From: Pseudomonadota bacterium
GTDB taxonomy: Bacteria; Pseudomonadota; Gammaproteobacteria; Pseudomonadales; Pseudohongiellaceae
Direction of reading: 5' to 3'
Length of the DNA stretch: 6,562 bases
Assembly (NCBI GenBank): GCA_022563075.1
Contig: JADFOC010000156.1
Coordinates: 1 to 6,562 of the forward strand
Numbering within the stretch: the first letter of the stretch is position 1; every line of letters begins with the position of its first letter. A program made the position numbers and the translations under genes. The notes beneath the pieces are model-generated. The model worked only from the letters and a program-made list of their open reading frames with translations. It had not been told where the DNA came from and searched no databases. Positions 1-6,560 of the stretch are shown piece by piece.

Positions 1-135
1 GTTAAGAGAGGTTTCCAGCTCCTTCTCCTCGACCTGTTCCCTAAACATATTTCTGGAGGTGCGTAGTCTTTCTTCCTGTAAACTATTCAGCCCCAGATAT
101 TCTGTGTGCGCTGTAGTAATTGAACCGGCGAATAA
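1..135 (-). CDS. Partial unrecognised open frame at left edge
   Basis: A minus-strand frame is open for 45 codons from just after a TAA (136-138) to the window edge, so the 3' end is missing. The translation looks protein-like: it contains TEYLGLNSLQEERL followed by a charged, Glu/Lys/Arg-rich stretch (REQVEEKELE) that could form an amphipathic helix or coiled coil. The only ATG is at 46-48 and has no clear Shine-Dalgarno sequence before it. The true start is therefore unclear, or the piece is an internal fragment of a broken gene. It is on the same strand as the operon, about 245 bases beyond the porin stop. I do not recognise a family. It could also be a chance open frame. Confidence 0.3.
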
Positions 136-141
136 TTAAAC

Positions 142-205
142 TGGACACTCACAAGAATTAGCCGGTAACCTTCTTAAATTGATTGAATATTTTTGTGGGT
201 GTCCA
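142..205. repeat. Imperfect inverted repeat, 17-bp arms
   Basis: The left arm 142-158 (starting TGGACACTCACAA) pairs with the right arm 189-205 (ending TTGTGGGTGTCCA). Fifteen of 17 pairs are Watson-Crick; the other two (149/198 and 155/192) would be G-U in a plus-strand RNA and A-C mismatches in a minus-strand RNA. The loop is 30 bases. There is no T-run directly after it on the plus strand. On the minus strand it is followed by a T/A-rich stretch (GTTTAATTATT), so it could act as a loose terminator for the operon. The TGGACAC outer ends also resemble insertion-sequence terminal repeats, so the pair may be a short element or IS scar. The structure is certain; its role is not. Confidence 0.6.
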
Positions 206-259
206 ATTTGTTTGTCTATTATTGATCGTGACCTTGCTCGTCCACAATAAACAATACAG

Positions 260-270
260 GTGCCAGGCAC
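260..270. repeat. Short palindrome GTGCCAGGCAC
   Basis: Five-base arms GTGCC/GGCAC surround one central base. Similar GTGCC-n-GGCAC cores occur in REP-like extragenic palindromes, but only one copy was noticed in this window. It may be a solitary repeat copy or chance. Confidence 0.25.
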
Positions 271-379
271 TAATTCTGCGTCAGCGAAGAACTGCAAACT
301 ACACGTGTAATTCTGATGGGCCGCCGCTAGGGAGAAGTCTTGAGATGATAATTAAGGCGATCTCAGTCCTGCCGAATAG

Positions 380-1531
380 TTAGAATTCGAGCTGCAGCCT
401 TACTAATATCGCCCGGCCAGATTGGTCCTGCAGCATGCCGTTACCAACCCTTGAAACATTAAACTCAGCCATAAGCTTTATGTCTGCACTGTGGTAATAA
501 TTTAATCCAATACCCAGGCTTTCTACTGCAAATCCTTCGCCATACTCATAAGCGTCAAGCACACTATAAGTGCTAACAAGTTCCAATGCGTAACCTGCTG
601 ATGGCTGCACACCTCGAAATCTTCCATTCCTAAAACGGTGCCTGTCATTGGTTAAAAACCAGGCAGCCTGTAAATAACCACCATAGTAATCGAGGTCGTT
701 CTGACCGGAAACAACCACTTGGTTCCTAAGATATTCTGCAGTCAAACTGAATCTCCCATTCCGCCAGGCGGTATCGAGACCGAAATAATTAACTTGCTCA
801 GCGTTTATTTTTTCGGTTCTAAGGAAAGAGTCAATGACATCGGCATTACCCTTGGACTTCACTCTATATTCAGATCCATTATAGGCCTCCGCTGCCAGGG
901 TCATGCCCATATGCCAATATTTTTTGCCGCCAATATCCGGTTCATAGAGAACTCTCAACAGGCCGCTATTAATGGTCCCATCATCTTCGCGTTGAAACAC
1001 TCCTGCTTGAATCGATACCTCACTGAATGATTTTCCCAGTAGAATCCCCGTTGTCCGGTCCAACTGCAGCAGATCTATGACAACGGGTCGTTCGATGGTT
1101 AACAGATTTTTACTGCCTGAAGTTCTGCTTATGCCAAACACCTGTTTTTGCCTACCTATTTTTAGACGATATCTATTTGGCAGATCTAAATCGATATAAG
1201 CATCCTTGAATCCGAATGCCCTGTCATCGTAGTCATACTCCAACTCAAGCTTCACAAAAAATCGTTTGGTATATTCGAGGCCTAGTTCTAACTCCATCCT
1301 TCTTGGTTCAAAATACCAGGCGGCATCGTCTTGACGATAAATACCATCGGTATAGCTAATATCACTCATTACGAGCGTTTCATATTCAAATTCGAATAAA
1401 TCTCGATCAAACGGAATAGACAAAAATTCGCTGGCTGGTAAATGAGACATAACAACCAACGAAAATAATATACACAATGATCTTGCCAGTGTTCGTAACC
1501 TTGCGGAGATTGGGCTACTCGAAAATGTCAT
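380..1531 (-). CDS. Phosphate-selective porin O/P family outer-membrane protein
   Basis: A 383-residue exported protein. It begins with a basic, hydrophobic leader (residues about 10-33; likely cut after LPA at 31-33) and ends in Leu-Glu-Phe, with the terminal aromatic typical of BamA-inserted beta-barrels. The mature part alternates polar and hydrophobic residues as barrel strands do. Family-like signatures are AYIDLDLPNRYRLKIGRQK (111-129), a GGYLQAAWFLTNDRHRF segment (284-300) and GLNYYHSADIKLMAEF (342-357). These match the Porin_O_P (OprP/OprO-like) pattern. Members typically have about 400 residues and form anion or phosphate pores, though many are of unknown substrate, so phosphate is not proven here. 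Start: ATG lies one base after the previous stop (TGA-G-ATG) with only a weak Shine-Dalgarno sequence, implying coupled translation. As last gene in the operon it would supply outer-membrane entry or exit for phosphorus compounds. Confidence 0.85.
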   Translation of the reverse strand: MTFSSSPISARLRTLARSLCILFSLVVMSHLPASEFLSIPFDRDLFEFEYETLVMSDISYTDGIYRQDDAAWYFEPRRMELELGLEYTKRFFVKLELEYDYDDRAFGFKDAYIDLDLPNRYRLKIGRQKQVFGISRTSGSKNLLTIERPVVIDLLQLDRTTGILLGKSFSEVSIQAGVFQREDDGTINSGLLRVLYEPDIGGKKYWHMGMTLAAEAYNGSEYRVKSKGNADVIDSFLRTEKINAEQVNYFGLDTAWRNGRFSLTAEYLRNQVVVSGQNDLDYYGGYLQAAWFLTNDRHRFRNGRFRGVQPSAGYALELVSTYSVLDAYEYGEGFAVESLGIGLNYYHSADIKLMAEFNVSRVGNGMLQDQSGRAILVRLQLEF

Positions 1532-1532
1532 C

Positions 1533-2186
1533 TCAACTGACTTTTCTGGGGGTTTCTGCTATAGCATAAGATGATTCTTCTTCGATATTTCTCTTCCGGT
1601 TCGGAGTGTAAAAAACCCGCAAACTCGCCGAGTCTTGCATAAAGTCTATAGAGGTAATCTCAACCTCGATCACATCCAGTCCAGTCCTTTGTCTTAGATC
1701 CTCAATCAACAAATGATAATTCTCGGGCTTTATGTTCTCAATTTTTTCGTAGCGAACAAGCTGCTCTTTGACTTTTCCATTCGCCTCTATAGCCTCTACC
1801 GCAAATGCTGAGCCGGCAATAATTGAAAGCACCACCACCAATTCAACTGTACTCAATGCGCTTACCGCACACAACAAAGAAGTGACGATCACCAAAAAGA
1901 GGTAGGTCATTTCTTTGAATGCGATTACTTCTGTCCGGTAACGCAGCATAGAAAATATTGCAAAGAGGCCAAAGGCAAAACCAATGGAAATATCAATAGT
2001 TTTCAGCGAATACGTTATCAAATACACTCCTATTCCAAACATATAGTAATTGAACGAGGAAGTATTTATTGCGCTCTTATGAGTGAAACAAACCCCTATT
2101 AGAAAGAATAGGGAAATACAGTTGATTAATAGTCTGGAGAAAAAAATTAGATCCAATGAACTGAACACAGATTCAATCATGCGCAT
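1533..2186 (-). CDS. DUF4956 domain multi-pass membrane protein
   Basis: A 217-residue inner-membrane protein. Hydrophobic segments lie at about 15-34, 44-62, 66-81, 94-110 and 113-130, followed by a soluble, probably cytoplasmic tail of about 85 residues. The DUF4956 signature is clear: GFAFGLFAIFSMLRYRTE at 69-86, then EMTYLF at 92-97, with the Arg-Tyr-Arg-Thr-Glu and Glu-Met-Thr-Tyr blocks typical of the family. The tail has a small alpha/beta-like pattern (LRQRTGLDVIEVEITSIDF, 164-182). The biochemical function of the family is not established. Its constant pairing with VTC-domain polymerases suggests a membrane anchor or channel for polyphosphate synthesis. Its first codons overlap the VTC gene end. 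The coordinates use the longest frame, but the second ATG (2178-2180) overlaps that TGA as ATGA and sits 8 bases after the Shine-Dalgarno sequence, so it may be the real start. Confidence 0.9.
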   Translation of the reverse strand: MRMIESVFSSLDLIFFSRLLINCISLFFLIGVCFTHKSAINTSSFNYYMFGIGVYLITYSLKTIDISIGFAFGLFAIFSMLRYRTEVIAFKEMTYLFLVIVTSLLCAVSALSTVELVVVLSIIAGSAFAVEAIEANGKVKEQLVRYEKIENIKPENYHLLIEDLRQRTGLDVIEVEITSIDFMQDSASLRVFYTPNRKRNIEEESSYAIAETPRKVS

Positions 2187-2992
2187 AACCCTCTTCTAAT
2201 AATTGTGATGTTTGGTGCAATCATCGTCAAAACCCACTTGAAGCGATTGGTTCGTATCGATTCGGGGAATAATAATGCACAAGAAATACAGTACTTGCTG
2301 AATGAGACAGGGCGGCATGAGCATCTCCGCATCATCTCGAATATTGGGCTTTCACGGTTAATATGTGACTGTTTTACTTCTACTATCGCGTAGTCGCTAA
2401 GCCTGTATGCCGTTTCTCCATCATGACCCTGAGCCCTGAGTCCTATGTCAATACTTACCCGCTCGCCGTACTGCATGCTCATGAATGACATTCTGGAGTA
2501 GCGAACCGTGTGAACTGGAAATAACTCCCCAATCGTTTGACCATCTATAAATGAAGCGAGGAACTGTTGATTGTGCTGTTGCTGTATTTCTGATATGCAA
2601 TCAAGCTGCATTCGCTTTTTTTCTGTCTTTTTCCTGTTGTTCTTATGCTTAACTTCCAGAAAAGCCAAATTGGACTCAGTGTAAATTCTATATCTTACCT
2701 TCAGTCTGTTAAGCTTCTTGTTATGATGTTGCATGTAAAATTTAAAACTTGGTGTATCGAAGTATTTCGTTTCATAGCCATGCACTCTCTTATTATTTAT
2801 CTGTAATGCGGAGTATGCTTGCTCCATTTGATGCAGCAGCGGTGGCAGTAAATGCAGTGGTAGCAGATATTTCGTGTCGAACCTGCTCATGAGTGACAGC
2901 TTCGATGCTTGGTCCAGGCCATGTTCTGCAAATTTCTCTACACCTGCTTCAAATTGCAATTTTTCGTTCGTATCACACTCGCTACTTTGCAT
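2177..2992 (-). CDS. VTC-domain polyphosphate polymerase
   Basis: A 271-residue soluble protein of the VTC family, related to the catalytic domain of yeast Vtc4, which adds the ATP gamma-phosphate to growing polyphosphate inside a triphosphate-tunnel fold. The tunnel motifs appear in the expected order: SRFDTKYLL (36-44), YFDTP (78-81 region), LKVRYRIY (97-104, Arg100 and Arg102), FLEVKHK (111-117), the basic run KKTEKKR (121-127), RYSRMSF (164-170), RVSIDIGL (178-185), VEVKQ (204-208) and SFSKYC (230-235, Lys233). These supply the Arg/Lys lining and the Glu residues for metal binding, so it looks active. It has no SPX domain and no membrane span, as is usual for bacterial members; it probably docks on the DUF4956 protein. 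Start: ATG with GAGGA 4 bases upstream, 18 bases after the previous stop. Local base composition is AT-rich (20 of 60 GC at 2641-2700), unlike the core of the gene upstream. Confidence 0.92.
   Translation of the reverse strand: MQSSECDTNEKLQFEAGVEKFAEHGLDQASKLSLMSRFDTKYLLPLHLLPPLLHQMEQAYSALQINNKRVHGYETKYFDTPSFKFYMQHHNKKLNRLKVRYRIYTESNLAFLEVKHKNNRKKTEKKRMQLDCISEIQQQHNQQFLASFIDGQTIGELFPVHTVRYSRMSFMSMQYGERVSIDIGLRAQGHDGETAYRLSDYAIVEVKQSHINRESPIFEMMRRCSCRPVSFSKYCISCALLFPESIRTNRFKWVLTMIAPNITIIRRGLCA
2178..2197 (-). promoter_or_regulatory. Ribosome binding site and coupled stop/start of the DUF4956 gene
   Basis: The purine run AGAAGAGGG (2189-2197) lies inside the end of the VTC gene. It is only 2 bases from the first ATG (2184-2186) but 8 bases from the next in-frame ATG (2178-2180), which overlaps the upstream TGA as ATGA. 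The spacing and overlap favour the second ATG and translational coupling of the polymerase to its membrane partner. Confidence 0.55.
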
Positions 2993-3010
2993 AGAATCCT
3001 CAGCTCCCTA

Positions 3011-6000
3011 CTATTGCGAATCGACGGGTGTATAGCCCAACACGCTAAAGGTTAGTGCCTCTTGACTGATCAATCCCAAAGTCAACAGGCCAATGTCATC
3101 TCCAGCTTGAATATAATTTGTGTACTGGGCAGTTGCGGTATCAAATTTGCCAGCACAGTCAATTGCCTCTCCTGTTTCTGCATTGATTAAATCTTCAGCA
3201 GAAAGTGCGATCGCATTTATTATTTGAAAAACTATGGGATCTGCGGAGATCATTTGCATTACAACATTGTAGTAAACTTCCGTTCCCTGCTGATCGATTG
3301 TCAAGACATCGTCGGTATATATCCCAACACACAGGTAAGCGGTCTGGGTATTGGTGTCATAGCTGTCTACATTGTTGGTGGACAGATTAAGTGAAGTATT
3401 CGGTTCAACCCCGTAATACCTTCTATTAAATTCTGGTGCCTCAACACTAACGGTGACAAAGTCCTCGCTGGAATTTCCCTGGCCATCGCTGGTTCTCAAC
3501 AAATACTGCCTTTCCCCATCTGCAGCATAAATTAGAAGCAGTGGCCCCTGACCGAGAAAATCATTACCCGATGCATCAAACCACTCGTAGCTGATGATGT
3601 TGCCAGCCAGCCCGCCGGAAGAAGATCCACTCAGTGTCACTGGCTCCCCGTCTACACTATTGGTATCAACATACACCTGATCAAATCCTGCATCGGCAAC
3701 CAGTGCTTGACTGTCACTGCCGCCGTCACTGGATGCGTCTGTTATATAACTTACGATCCATGGTCTTGCCTGTTTTATGGCAAGAATATTTTCACTGGTA
3801 ATCTTGAATTCAATCTCCATGGCGAAATCTTCGTCCCCGGCAGCGTCATAGAGAATACGGAATTCGGTTTCGATGGTGTATAAATGAGCGCGTAGCTGAT
3901 CGATCTGCTGATCCGACATGATCCGCTCTCCATTGGCTACCAAATTGGAGAAACGCACCACAAAATCTTCGCCCCCTGTATTTGCCGGTGAGACCAATAT
4001 CATTTCTTCGGGGATAGAGAGCGCATCAGGATTCGTCACCAAATCTTCGCCTATCTGGGTATTCAGGTAATACGTATCTATGGTCTGATAGATCGGATCG
4101 GTAGTGACCCCTACGCCATTAGCCAGTTCATCTGAATAGTTTGGATGCAGCAGTACACCCATGGCGGTGCTGAATTGATCGATGCGATAGAATTGTCTTT
4201 CATCGAAGGCACGAAAGTTCCAGGTACTGGCAAACACTTGTTTGATACATTTTGAGAGATGACCTTCATCGGGATGCTGTGTCCTGGAGTCATACAAGCC
4301 GGCCCCGCTAAATCCTGGAAGATCCTCATTATTGGTACTGGAGCGACAGCGTATGGAGGTCCCCGCCGGGAAAGCGTTTTGCACGTCGGTCAACGCATCC
4401 ATCATCCAAAGCGGCATCTCCGCATCTTTAATGGTGGAACGGAATGCATCCAATGTTTCATCTTGTACATGATAATCCGCAAGAAATGCCGAGTCCGCCA
4501 GCATGGCGGCTACGTCGTCGTAAAAGCCATTGAACTGCATAAACTCATCATAGAAATAGAAAGGCACCGCGAACCCGTCCGGAACCGTCCCCGATGGAAA
4601 GCCCAAGGTGCGAAGGGTTGCCAGATTCGCCGCTTTCACGCCAAAGGCTGACCAATCCTGAAAACCGATATTATCCAGTGCGGTGATTGCAGTGACACTC
4701 AGGTCGCGCTCGGGAGTCTGCGATTCCGTGGGTCTGGACTCAGCGTAATGCGCCTCCACTTCCGCCAGAGTGGCTTCACCAATCTCGTAGCCATCGATAG
4801 TCACCCGGTAATAAACATATTTGCCTACTAGATCAACAATTACCTGATTCTCCAGCGCATCCTCGATATAGGCGTTAGGCACGTTAACTTGTACCGCCCG
4901 TAAATTAACATGGGAAAGTGGCGTCTGCGCCACCTTGGTTATTATGCCGCCAACGCGCGAAAGCTCGTTGGGGAGTGCCTCATAGATAACGATGTCTCTG
5001 GAATTGGGCCGATCTTCCAGCTTCATGACTTTCAACAGGCCATAGCCTTCAGCAACGTTCAGGGCCGCATAGCCCGGCGTATCCACTTGCGGCTCATCGT
5101 TCGGATCCACATCGGCAGTTCCCTGCATACCACTGGCAATATGCTCATCGAGTAGGATCGACACTCGAGAGGCGTCGTAGAGTGCTTTCTCGGTTTGGTA
5201 GAGGGGCAGCGCAGCAGCTGGCATTGGGTAATAGGCAAGATTATTTTCCAGTACAGTCATGTTAGCCGCCAAAACTTCATAGGCTGCCTGGACCAGTTCG
5301 AAGGAGTAACTGTCGTTTGGTTCAAATTCAAATCGATAGACGCCAGTCACGCCACTTGCCGCCACGATATCTGCGTGGTAAACGATCTCACCACGCATCT
5401 GTCCCGCACCCGCATTCGGAATACCGATAGTATTCGCAAACCTACGATGGGCCCGGTGGGTGTCGGTATTCATGAAATAGACACTTGGCTGATCGGTGTC
5501 CATGCCGAGCAGATGAAATTTCACGAATTCCAGATTGGTAAGATGGACATCAATCAGCACATCCAAACCCTGATAGGACAGTGTTTCGAACAAGCTCCGG
5601 TCAGGTATCGCCGCAGCGCCATCGTTAATGGCAATGGCAAAAGCCGAGTTACGCGGGCTCAGTGTGCCCAGGTCTTGAATTTCCTGGAGATCATCGATGC
5701 CGTCGCCATCACTATCGGCAGGACTGCTATTGGCGTATTGCACGACACGATAATTATCGGCAGAAAAAGCCGCAAGCGGCTCAGTTAAAATCGTACTGCC
5801 CTCTTGTCCAGGTGTGAGCGAAACCAGCCACTCGTCACCAGTTTGATGATCGGGCCTGACGAATAATCCATAATAATTCGCCGCAGACGACTCTATCTGT
5901 ACTCGGATACGCCCGCTATTATCGACTGACACACCAGAGATTGATATTTCCTGCGCCCGTGCCTGAGAGCTCAGTAAAATGCAGAGTAGAAGTGTACCCA

Positions 6001-6097
6001 GTCCACGAATTCTCAAATTTGTATGCCTCTGTATTTTCAAATTGACTCGAGTAGTTGCGCCGCGGCATCGCTCTGAAACTAGTGTGCAGTGACACAT
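3011..6097 (-). CDS. Exported PEP/pyruvate-binding (PPDK_N/GWD-like) dikinase-type protein
   Basis: A 1028-residue exported multidomain protein. A signal peptide has its hydrophobic core at about 33-44 and an Ala-Arg-Ala cut site at 46-48. Then come a beta-rich domain (about 50-122), a calcium-type DSDGDGIDD motif (128-136), and a domain of about 160-350 seen in other secreted members. A swivelling phosphohistidine-type domain follows (about 365-432) with TPLSHVNLRA (392-401), where His396 is the likely phospho-acceptor. Next is an ATP-grasp PPDK_N domain (about 475-785): GVKAANL (486-492), RCRSSTNNEDLPG (583-595), EIEF (761-764) and IKQARP (774-779), with the Arg585, Glu763, Gln776 and Arg778 positions kept. 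A PKD-like domain (about 797-887) and an unknown C-terminal domain (about 890-1028; Cys923 and Cys981) end it. PPDK-family enzymes pass a phosphate from ATP via His to an acceptor; the acceptor here is unknown. There is no PEP-binding TIM barrel, so it is not a pyruvate dikinase. The start has AGGTGG nearby; a TTG at 6014-6016 (residue 28) preceded by AGAGG would give a more usual signal peptide length. Confidence 0.88.
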   Translation of the reverse strand: MCHCTLVSERCRGATTRVNLKIQRHTNLRIRGLGTLLLCILLSSQARAQEISISGVSVDNSGRIRVQIESSAANYYGLFVRPDHQTGDEWLVSLTPGQEGSTILTEPLAAFSADNYRVVQYANSSPADSDGDGIDDLQEIQDLGTLSPRNSAFAIAINDGAAAIPDRSLFETLSYQGLDVLIDVHLTNLEFVKFHLLGMDTDQPSVYFMNTDTHRAHRRFANTIGIPNAGAGQMRGEIVYHADIVAASGVTGVYRFEFEPNDSYSFELVQAAYEVLAANMTVLENNLAYYPMPAAALPLYQTEKALYDASRVSILLDEHIASGMQGTADVDPNDEPQVDTPGYAALNVAEGYGLLKVMKLEDRPNSRDIVIYEALPNELSRVGGIITKVAQTPLSHVNLRAVQVNVPNAYIEDALENQVIVDLVGKYVYYRVTIDGYEIGEATLAEVEAHYAESRPTESQTPERDLSVTAITALDNIGFQDWSAFGVKAANLATLRTLGFPSGTVPDGFAVPFYFYDEFMQFNGFYDDVAAMLADSAFLADYHVQDETLDAFRSTIKDAEMPLWMMDALTDVQNAFPAGTSIRCRSSTNNEDLPGFSGAGLYDSRTQHPDEGHLSKCIKQVFASTWNFRAFDERQFYRIDQFSTAMGVLLHPNYSDELANGVGVTTDPIYQTIDTYYLNTQIGEDLVTNPDALSIPEEMILVSPANTGGEDFVVRFSNLVANGERIMSDQQIDQLRAHLYTIETEFRILYDAAGDEDFAMEIEFKITSENILAIKQARPWIVSYITDASSDGGSDSQALVADAGFDQVYVDTNSVDGEPVTLSGSSSGGLAGNIISYEWFDASGNDFLGQGPLLLIYAADGERQYLLRTSDGQGNSSEDFVTVSVEAPEFNRRYYGVEPNTSLNLSTNNVDSYDTNTQTAYLCVGIYTDDVLTIDQQGTEVYYNVVMQMISADPIVFQIINAIALSAEDLINAETGEAIDCAGKFDTATAQYTNYIQAGDDIGLLTLGLISQEALTFSVLGYTPVDSQ

Positions 6098-6100
6098 AAG

Positions 6101-6107
6101 CCACCTA
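6101..6107 (-). promoter_or_regulatory. Ribosome binding site of the first operon gene
   Basis: TAGGTGG lies 3 bases before the ATG at 6095-6097. The match is good but the spacing is short, which keeps open the alternative TTG start at 6014-6016 (AGAGG, then 9 bases, then TTG). Confidence 0.5.
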
Positions 6108-6413
6108 ATTTAGAAGTTGTTGGGCTCCATTTGATCGGACCCACCTACTCCAATTTCAACGCACAAAGAGCGAATTCGATTACATGCTATTTTTTAGGCA
6201 TGGGATAAATAGCCTGACGCAGCATCTGGCGGAGGGTAATGGCAATAGATTCCCGTACTTAATGGCGGTTTAACGACCTTTTAAATTCTTACGCAGCAGA
6301 TTTCAAAATCAGTCGCCACTTGGGTAAATGAAATTTGGATGTGGAGCCAAGTCAGGCCGGATGGAATAACCAAGGGGGGAAGGCAGAAAGTGCCGTGGTC
6401 GGGATTTCCCGCA

Positions 6414-6560
6414 TCAAATTGAGAAGCTGTCAATAATCGCCGCATCGAAGCAACAGACTTCCCGGGTATCGCCCCTACTGAACGATAGGAGAGGCATATC
6501 CAGGCTTGGATCCTTAGTCGCCGAGGCAGGGTAAATTCCTATTACTCTGGTTCGGTCGGG
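6414..6560 (-). CDS. Possible 3' end of an upstream gene at right edge
   Basis: A minus-strand frame is open for 48 codons from the window edge to a TGA at 6414-6416. It includes RVIGIYPASATKDPSLDMP and a later CCFDAAIIDSFSI end. The amino-acid mix is plausible for protein, but no family is recognised and the other minus frames close quickly. It may be the tail of a same-strand gene lying outside the window, a pseudogene fragment, or chance. If it is real, about 315 bases separate it from the operon start, which is enough room for an independent promoter. Confidence 0.2.
   Translation of the reverse strand, partial: PDRTRVIGIYPASATKDPSLDMPLLSFSRGDTREVCCFDAAIIDSFSI

Larger units (their letters stand above)
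136..379. other. Non-coding stretch downstream of the operon
   Basis: No convincing gene is seen here. It holds three structures: an imperfect inverted repeat (142-205), an 11-base palindrome (260-270), and a small hairpin with 6-base arms TGAGAT/ATCTCA (341-346 and 360-365) about 15 bases past the porin stop. The small hairpin is not followed by a T-run on the minus strand, so it is at best a weak candidate for transcript end processing. A plus-strand frame at 183-383 begins inside the inverted repeat, has no recognisable domain and converges on the porin gene; I treat it as non-coding. The mix of repeats and lack of genes looks like a scar or a former mobile-element insertion zone. Confidence 0.5.

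Noticed and set aside
183..383. Plus-strand 66-codon frame with a hydrophobic N-terminus
   Set aside because: It starts within an inverted repeat, lacks a clear ribosome binding site, has no family resemblance after the hydrophobic stretch, and ends overlapping the porin stop. It could be a small membrane peptide, but nothing supports it.
719..1030. Plus-strand frame of 103 codons opposite the porin
   Set aside because: It is antisense to beta-strand segments of the porin and has no motif or ribosome binding support.
4259..4651. Plus-strand frame of 130 codons opposite the ATP-grasp region
   Set aside because: It is antisense to conserved ATP-grasp motifs and its translation has no domain pattern; it is a shadow.
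5195..5788. Plus-strand frame of 197 codons antisense to the dikinase-like gene
   Set aside because: It lies wholly opposite a well-supported coding region and has no recognisable motif. The composition of the sense gene explains the open frame.
3011..6097. Calling the large protein pyruvate phosphate dikinase or PEP synthase
   Set aside because: It is exported, has the His domain before the ATP-grasp, and lacks the PEP/pyruvate TIM barrel needed for those reactions.
6179..6220. Possible PhoB box or sigma-70 promoter upstream of the operon
   Set aside because: A GCGTCAG-like half site and a TGTAAT -10-like hexamer can be picked out, but the second half site and a matching -35 are poor; not enough to call either.
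6187..6258. Minus-strand 23-codon tail (contains RQMLRQAIYPMPKK) ending in TAG
   Set aside because: It looks protein-like, but it is bounded upstream by a TAA, has no usable start and belongs to no family I can name; too short to call a pseudogene.
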